Assembly (NCBI GenBank): GCA_001600875.1
Contig: BCLD01000005.1
Location: 799,332 to 863,331, forward strand
DNA length: 64,000 nt
DNA from: Solicoccozyma terricola
Taxonomy: Eukaryota > Basidiomycota > Tremellomycetes > Filobasidiales > Piskurozymaceae
Direction of reading: 5' to 3'
Shown: positions 57,971-64,000 of the stretch, piece after piece
Layout: every line of letters starts with the position of its first letter
Position numbering within the stretch: the stretch's first letter is position 1
Notes under the pieces: model-generated
The model's input: the letters and a program-made list of their open reading frames with translations, nothing else
The model's database searches: none
Told to the model about the DNA's origin: nothing
Program-made: the position numbers and the translations under genes

Positions 57971-58574
57971 GTTGAAGGGTGATGTATCGCTCAACTGGAC
58001 TCTATGCGGATTAAATGAAGTGATCCGCTGGCTCTTGACTGGGAGTTTCTGCCATCATCTTCAGTGATCTGACCCATCAGCGCGCGATCCTTCATTCAAC
58101 AGCTCACCTGCTCAAAGGAAGCTGAGTGAGCCCTTTCACTCGATGGAGCAGCTGCAGAATCACCAGCGAAGATTTGAAACGGTCCCTAATATCGGTAAAG
58201 TTGAAGGTTGGTGCTCTTACTGATGGATCGCAGCCTCATCTACCTTCGATCCCTGTTCGGATTCAGACGATAGCTGCTGTCGTGAGCACGTCCCCCCCTG
58301 GTCGCATCGGGCAGGCCAAAATTGTCTGCAGGGATATGGAAGTTATCGACGGTTGCGTTTGCTGGAGCGCTGAGTAGGGTAAGAGGGTGCCGGATGTGGA
58401 TGCTGGTGGGTCTGTAGCTGACCGACACTGAGGAACTAAGACCGGCGTCGACTTGATCGTTGTCTGAGCCTCATGGCGCGAAGTGGAAGAGCAACCAACG
58501 CGTCTGGTGCAGTAGTGCTTGAGAGCTCGCATACCGCCGCCACAGGGATACAGATGAAACCAACATTCCCCCAT
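57971..58574. other. Intergenic region (CLC promoter side)
   Basis: About 600 bases between the CLC start and the stop of the EamA-type transporter gene. No coding or repeat signal seen. Confidence 0.55.
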
Positions 58575-60641
58575 TCACTTGCCGTCCTTGCCATCCTCCT
58601 CCATCGTCGCTCCCAACCTGCCAGATCGTATATTAGATACATCATCCCTGTCGTGTCGTGACGTAACACTTGCTCGTCTTGCCGTCCCAGGCCCGTTCTC
58701 TACGGTGACGCTCAACCCCGTCGAACCAGGCGATCGAGCATTCAAGATGAACCCATCTCCACTCGGTCGGCGGTCGGTAGTAGGGATAATCGAGTACCCA
58801 GCGTATCCATCGGGAGTAGTGGCGAGGAGAGTAGGGATACCATTTGCTGCTAATCCAGATTCAGCATCTCGGGGTTTATTTTCCTTCTTTGACAACTGAA
58901 AAGAGGACAAGGTGAAGAATGCATAATTCAGCCCAGAAGGGAGACTTGGGAAGGGATAGACTCTTGTACCCACTGCAACCCATAACGCAGCCGATAGAAT
59001 AATCAGTGTCCCCAATACCGACAACCATGGGGGTGTAATCCCAAAGATAATACGTTCCAAAATCGTAGCGAACAACAACTGCCGTGCGAACGATGATTAG
59101 CTATGCATAACCCCGAATGGATGATATAACATGGTCTCGTTACCTGCGTATAAGTAGCCAACGTCCCTCTTCCAGCCTTTTCCCTCTGTAATCCCATCGT
59201 GACCAACACTTGAGCCCCTAAACCAAAGACCCCAATGACGAAAATCATGAACCAGCCGGACAATGAAGACGGAAAGACAAGCGGGACGTCTAGGACGAAT
59301 AGACCGCTGACGGAGACACACGGGGTGACGAGAGAAGGGTAAACTTCGGTAGGTCGTTGCGGAAGGAAGACGTTCCAACTCACACGATGGAAACTACCAC
59401 GCAGTAAAATGAGAAATAGGCGATACTGTGAAATGGGGATGCCCTCCTTCCAATCGCTCTAATCGAAGTGTCTTGATATCGTTACTCCGTCAGCATCCTT
59501 GTGGAGAACCCTGATCAACCGCGTCATCACTCACAAGCTCCACTACTACCCAAGACACCCATCAATGCGAATCCCACCGCACCCATTCGTTGTGCTGTAG
59601 TAGCTACATACTCCGCTGGAGGTTGATGACTGAGATACGGTGTGCGTGATATGCCATCGAGGGTGATTGGTATTTGATGTGGGGATGAGGAGGAGGACCC
59701 GAATAAAGCGGCTGGACGAGCTATCAGGAGAACTCCAGCTAGGGATATTACTGTGAAATAATTTTTCAGAGAGTATAAGCTGTCGAGGAACACCAGACGT
59801 GGGAAGATGGGTAAGGGTTTGGGTGGGTGGTTCTACTCACAACCAGCGGCACATTCTTTTCGTGTGAATGGTTCTCGAAGGAACATGTAGCCTAGCACAG
59901 CGGTACAGGTAGGGGTCAAAAAGCTTAACGTTGTAGCATCAGATAGTGAGAGGTATTTCAGGGACTGATACATCCCGCTTAATCCGAAAAACCTGGAATG
60001 GTGGTTGGCTTGATTGTGTGAGATTGTGTTGATCGCTTCGGAGCAACGCGGTCTCACCCTATGAATCCACGCAGTGCCAGCATCTTTCTTACGTCTGGTG
60101 GTCCGAATAAGGGGTTGGGATCGTTCGTTCTATGTAACCATGTTATACAGCCTATGAGGGTGATTGACTGGAAGGGATCAAAGGAGTGAGTATCGATTTT
60201 GATGTAATTAGGGTTGCTGGGCCTACCATTCTTATAGCTATCAGTTCGAGGACTGGCATTCCGCCACTGTGATCCTGGAGGATCTTCACTGATATATTCA
60301 TACAAGCGAACTGGCATGCATCACAAGATCATGTAGGTCAGGACCACGAAAATCTCAACCAGTGCCGAGCCGAGCCTCTTCGCCTGGCCATCACTCACCA
60401 GACCTTGACTCAACGCGATCAAACACAGTCCAGCATTCTCCTCGACCTTCATCACGACCTTGTCCCTCCATTCCAATACTCTCCATCTTATAACTTGCAA
60501 TCGAGACCCAGTATCTCCATCCCTTGGCCCATCATCCACCTCCAACTCGGAATAAAAGGACGAGCGTCGAGATAGAGACCGCGAGCAACCGATGGTCGGC
60601 CCATGTTCACCGTACAGAGAGGTCGACGGAGAGGTGCCCAT
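58575..60641 (-). CDS. EamA/DMT-superfamily transporter, SLC35G-like
   Basis: These ten-helix carriers belong to the drug/metabolite transporter superfamily; substrates of the SLC35G branch are poorly known. Exons (minus) are 60399-60641, 60227-60310, 60058-60167, 59841-59992, 59535-59750, 59384-59471, 59144-59306 and 58575-59078, for 519 residues in frame. Seen: a cytosolic N-part of about 75 residues, FACMNISVKILQDHSGGMPV, LELIAIRM, FFGLSGMYQSLKYLSLSDAT, TLSFLTPTCTAVLGYMFLRE, PFTRKECAAG closing the first EamA half, then VGFALMGVLGSSGAYTSIRA, IGVFGLGAQVLVTMGLQREK and AGRGTLATYTQLLFATILER in the second half. A 130-residue Ser/Arg-rich cytosolic tail follows the last helix. Confidence 0.87.
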
Positions 60642-61593
60642 CTTTCAGCCTGGTTACAGGCACAAGTCGTGGTGATCGGTCGTCGTCGTCGTCGGAGTGG
60701 GAGTCGGACTGTGCCGCCCTGCCGATCGACGCCCCCTCAGAGATCCTCTCTCCGACCACGTGAATTACGTAAATCCATTTCTGGGAGATTTCCCTGAGAT
60801 TAGATGGGGCCCGCTTTATCACCTCTTCCCAATTTTGATCAGCTCGCCCCATCCAAAAGGTCGAATCTGATTTTCCCTCGATGATCGTACGGGTGTCAAG
60901 GTGACCGTCTGTGATCCTGGTTTAACCCGGAGCACGTTCATCCCACGGTGTACCCTCCGTTGACCAACGCGACCTCTGGCCTATATCTTGGCACACACAT
61001 TCACATTATCGCAACAAAATCGCGTATCAGTCCGCAGCACGCCCGTCTTTCTTCCGGGTCCCATTTAGCATAGCATAACGTCCAACACGCCCGCCGCCGT
61101 ACCTTCAACACACCTCTCCACGTTCTTGTCACCGCCGCACGACACACAAGACATATGGAGAACTATTGCGGGGTAGCGCAGTAGTCCCTCCTCCTCCTCC
61201 TCCTCCNNNNNNNNNNNNNNNNNNNNNNNNNNNNNNNNNNNNNNNNNNNNNNNNNNNNNNNNNNNNNNNNNNNNNNNNNNNNNNNNNNNNNNNNNNNNNN
61301 NNNNNNNNNNNNNNNNNNNNNNNNNNNNNNNNNNNNNNNNNNNNNNNNNNNNNNNNNNNNNNNNNNNNNNNNNNNNNNNNNNNNNNNNNNNNNNNNNNNN
61401 NNNNNNNNNNNNNNNNNNNNNNNNNNNNNNNNNNNNNNNNNNNNNNNNNNNNNNNNNNNNNNNNNNNNNNNNNNNNNNNNNNNNNNNNNNNNNNNNNNNN
61501 NNNNNNNNNNNNNNNNNNNNNNNNNNNNNNNNNNNNNNNNNNNNNNNNNNNNNNNNNNNNNNCCCCCCCCCATCTTAGCCGCGGAGGTCGACG
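60642..61593. other. Divergent promoter region with a 356-base assembly gap
   Basis: It lies between the transporter start and the PRM10-like start. A CACGTG word is near 60757 (GACCACGTGAATT). Positions 61207-61562 are N, flanked by CCT repeats on the left and a C-run on the right, so part of the promoter or leader of the right-hand gene is missing. Confidence 0.7.
61207..61562. other. Assembly gap (N)
   Basis: 356 consecutive N between a CCTCCTCC repeat and a C-run. Confidence 0.99.
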
Positions 61594-64000
61594 ATGAGCG
61601 TCCCAGACGATCCATTCAATACCGCTTCATCCTCCGGTACGACATCACGTCCACCAGCAATCACCGTGACAACTCCAGCTGCAGCTGCTACGGCGAAAAA
61701 TGGAAACAAAACACCACGTCGTGTCCAATGGACGACTGATAGTCATATCATTTCCATGGAACAGCCTGGTTCACCCTCAAGCACACTTGATGAGGCGGGA
61801 CTGGAGGAGTTGAGATCCGCATTGGAAAGACATAAATCGGGGAGGTCGTCGAGGAAGTCGAAGCCGACCATCCCAGAGGATCCATCATCATCCTCGCATG
61901 GTCACGATGGAGAAGAGGATTACGATTACCGACTCGACACAGATCCATATCCACACCCGGATCTCGAATCCATCAGGGAATCATATGATACCACTTCAGG
62001 TCATGGTGATGAAAATGACCCACTTCGCTCCTACCCACCAAGAGCTGTGCATCCCACTGCTCAAGGTGTTATTCCCGTCGTCGTCGATGATCCCACCAAG
62101 GGATCCGGCCCCGATATCAATGACGATCTCCCAGAAAACGACGTTCACTATCAAATGCCAGTCTTTGTCGATCCCAACGAGACGGATGGGATGCCGTCTT
62201 TGCTACCTCCAGGTGAAGAAGCAGCTGAAAACTCTGCAAGAGCTTCTGCTCTAGTTCGCGCTCATACCGGTGGTCGAGCTGGTGGTTTCTTGAGGAAGAG
62301 GAGGAATAATTTGAAAGCTGTCACAGGGGCCATGGGTTTGACAAAACCGAAAAGCGAGGACGAAAAGAAGATGGATGCTTTCGCTAAGAGATATCCCAAT
62401 AGCGTTTCAGGGGCGAACGCGACCGGTAGAACAATCGGTGTGGGTAAAGCACTAGGTGCGACTACTGCACTGGCAGGCGGTGGCGTCCTGGCAAGTTTGC
62501 TGTCGCTTTACGACAACGGACTGAACGGACAATCAGGAACTTCCACACCAGGCGGTTCTCAAGCGCCAAGCACAGTCGGCTCCAGCGATGAGGAAAGAGA
62601 CCACGATGAGGATCGAAGACGGAGACGGAAACATGAAGAGAAGAAGAGGGGCTGGGCGACTCTCACAGGACACAAGTCCAAGACTGGAGGTGGCGCGCTA
62701 GAAGACCGCACATCTCGACCTACCAGCATGGTTGAGTCAACCCGCTCCGACACTCCTGACATGACAGGCAGCCCTGTCCTCTCTCCTACAGAACGCACGT
62801 TCAACGAACAATCTCGTTCGAAGAGCCAGGGTTCTCTACGCTCTTTCGGAAGGGATGGATGGGAATCACCACATTTCTTTCAACAGGTCAAGAGGGCCGC
62901 AGATAAGATAGGCCTGGATGTGGAATCCAAACATGATAGACCAAAAGCGGCAAGGTCTGGTGCCGGAGTCATGGGGGCTCTCATGCAGAGTACCGGGAAC
63001 CTTACTGGGGCAGCCGCTCCACATCTGTCCACCGTCGGGCCTGCTGCAAAGAGGTCTGGTTACAGGTTGTCTCGGTGAGTAGAACGCTTTGTAGATGCTA
63101 CAACGATGGGTCTGCTTAACCCTTGTTGATTTTGTGGCCTCGTCCGACATGCAGATTCTATCTCGGCGATCCTTCGGAACGCGAGACTCGAGGCAGAGGC
63201 GGATCAGATCCTCCATCGAGGCCGACATCGATGATTGATGACATGCAGCTTACTGGATCACCTGCGTCGAATGACGGGCAGACTGCTGCCAACAACTCCC
63301 CTGCACCCGACAGGACGCAGGAGACTGAGGAGCTGGCAGGTTCTCAACTAGAACCACCCCCTGGCAAACTTAACCGGCCCCACAAACCTTTCAGTCTCAA
63401 GAATTTGGGATCATCGATGACTCACCTGCCGTTGACTCCAGCTGGTGCACGACATGCTGGTCAATGGATGATGGGTCATCGGAGCAATCCGTCGTCGCCA
63501 GCTAACAGCGAGTTCAACGAGAAGAACGGAGATTACTTTGGGGAAAAAATGTCCAGAACTTCGACTTTCATGAGTGAGGATGATCGGAAGAGGAAGGAGT
63601 GGGAACAAGAGAAGAAGAAGCGTAAGAAGGCAAAGGAGAAGAAGAAGGAGCAGGAGATTTTCGTGAGTCAATGTGTGCAATTTGGTCGCAAGATGAGAAT
63701 CTCAAATGTCGTATCTCCTATTGCAACCAGATCATTCAACATGTCGCAGCTATCCTCGCTCGCCAGCAATTCATCCTCAAGCTCGCACGAGCATTCATGA
63801 TGTTCGGCTCTCCATCCCATCGACTAGAAGCTCAGTTGCAGGCAACAGCTCATGTCCTCGAGATCAACTGCCAAGCCGTCTATCTTCCTGGCACCTGCCT
63901 GATCTCCTTCGGCGATCAAGCAACCCACACGTCCGAGACCAAGTTCTTGAAGCAATCTACCGGATTGGATCTTGGCAAACTTCTTGCTACGCACCATCTT
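61594..64000 (+). CDS. PRM10: Prm10/ThrE-like multi-span membrane protein (partial, 3' end off window)
   Basis: ThrE-domain proteins of the yeast Prm10 type are predicted multi-span transporters; function in fungi is unclear. Exons are 61594-63074, 63155-63662 and 63731 to beyond 64000, all in frame (about 750 residues visible). The first 660 residues are a disordered, Ser/Pro-rich cytosolic region that includes SRPPAITVTTPAAAATAKNG and ends with a Lys/Glu-rich KRKEWEQEKKKRKKAKEKKK. The ThrE domain then begins: IIQHVAAILARQQFILKLAR, AFMMFGSPSHRLEAQLQATA, VYLPGTCLISFGDQATHTSE. The membrane helices lie beyond the window. The start ATG at 61594 is close after the N gap, so an upstream start cannot be excluded. 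Confidence 0.85.

Noticed and set aside
61163..61615. Open frames of about 145 codons spanning the N gap
   Set aside because: They consist almost entirely of undetermined bases.

Overview
The window is nuclear DNA from a fungus, most likely a basidiomycete yeast of the Tremellomycetes (Cryptococcus/Kwoniella relatives). This rests on very dense, short introns (mostly 50-110 nt with GTGAGT-type donors), several micro-exons, and a gene set typical of that class: a WOPR regulator, a phytochrome hybrid kinase, a mitochondrial ClpP, Rad5 and Irc5 helicases and a PDK1-type kinase. The genus assignment is inference. Exon coordinates were built by hand from splice signals, reading-frame continuity and family motifs; most models close in frame from ATG to stop.

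Layout. 1-5.5 kb: ACL4 (-, 3' end off the window) and MRD1 (+), two ribosome-biogenesis genes that diverge from a 247-bp promoter. 5.7-13 kb: a PQ-loop vacuolar transporter (-) diverging from RAD5 (+, about 27 exons). 13-15.5 kb: gene-poor stretch upstream of a WOPR transcription factor (15.5-18.25 kb, +). 18.5-24.8 kb: PITH-domain protein (+), ERV2-like sulfhydryl oxidase (-) and a PDK1/Pkh kinase with PH-like tail (-). 25.5-28 kb: two membrane proteins of unknown role (-). 29.1-30.7 kb: mitochondrial ClpP (-). 31.6-33.9 kb: a large low-complexity protein (+). 34.8-41 kb: a fungal phytochrome hybrid histidine kinase (+). 42-45.8 kb: IRC5/LSH-type remodeller (+). 45.9-48.5 kb: a thioredoxin-fold (PRXL2/AhpC-TSA-like) protein with a long disordered N-terminus (-). 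49.1-53.3 kb: BBC1-like actin-patch SH3 protein (-). 53.7-58 kb: CLC chloride channel/exchanger (-). 58.6-60.6 kb: EamA/SLC35G-like transporter (-). 61.6 kb to the end: PRM10/ThrE-like membrane protein (+, truncated by the window).

The most unusual signal is a dispersed repeat family built from GCGAGCGNAGCGAGC units and a GCTCCC(N4)GGGAGC hairpin. It fills the largest intron of three separate genes (ACL4, MRD1, clpP). In all three it has the same orientation relative to host transcription, and in two it begins directly at the 5' splice site. This fits an introner-like element, meaning a repeat family that makes or colonises introns. Other oddities are a start codon split by an intron (MRD1), micro-exons of 6 and 8 nt (clpP, RAD5), two GC-AG introns, and large insertions inside a kinase domain and inside a thioredoxin-fold domain. 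Assembly gaps and long homopolymers (G/C runs) coincide. I saw no rRNA, CRISPR array or convincing tRNA.
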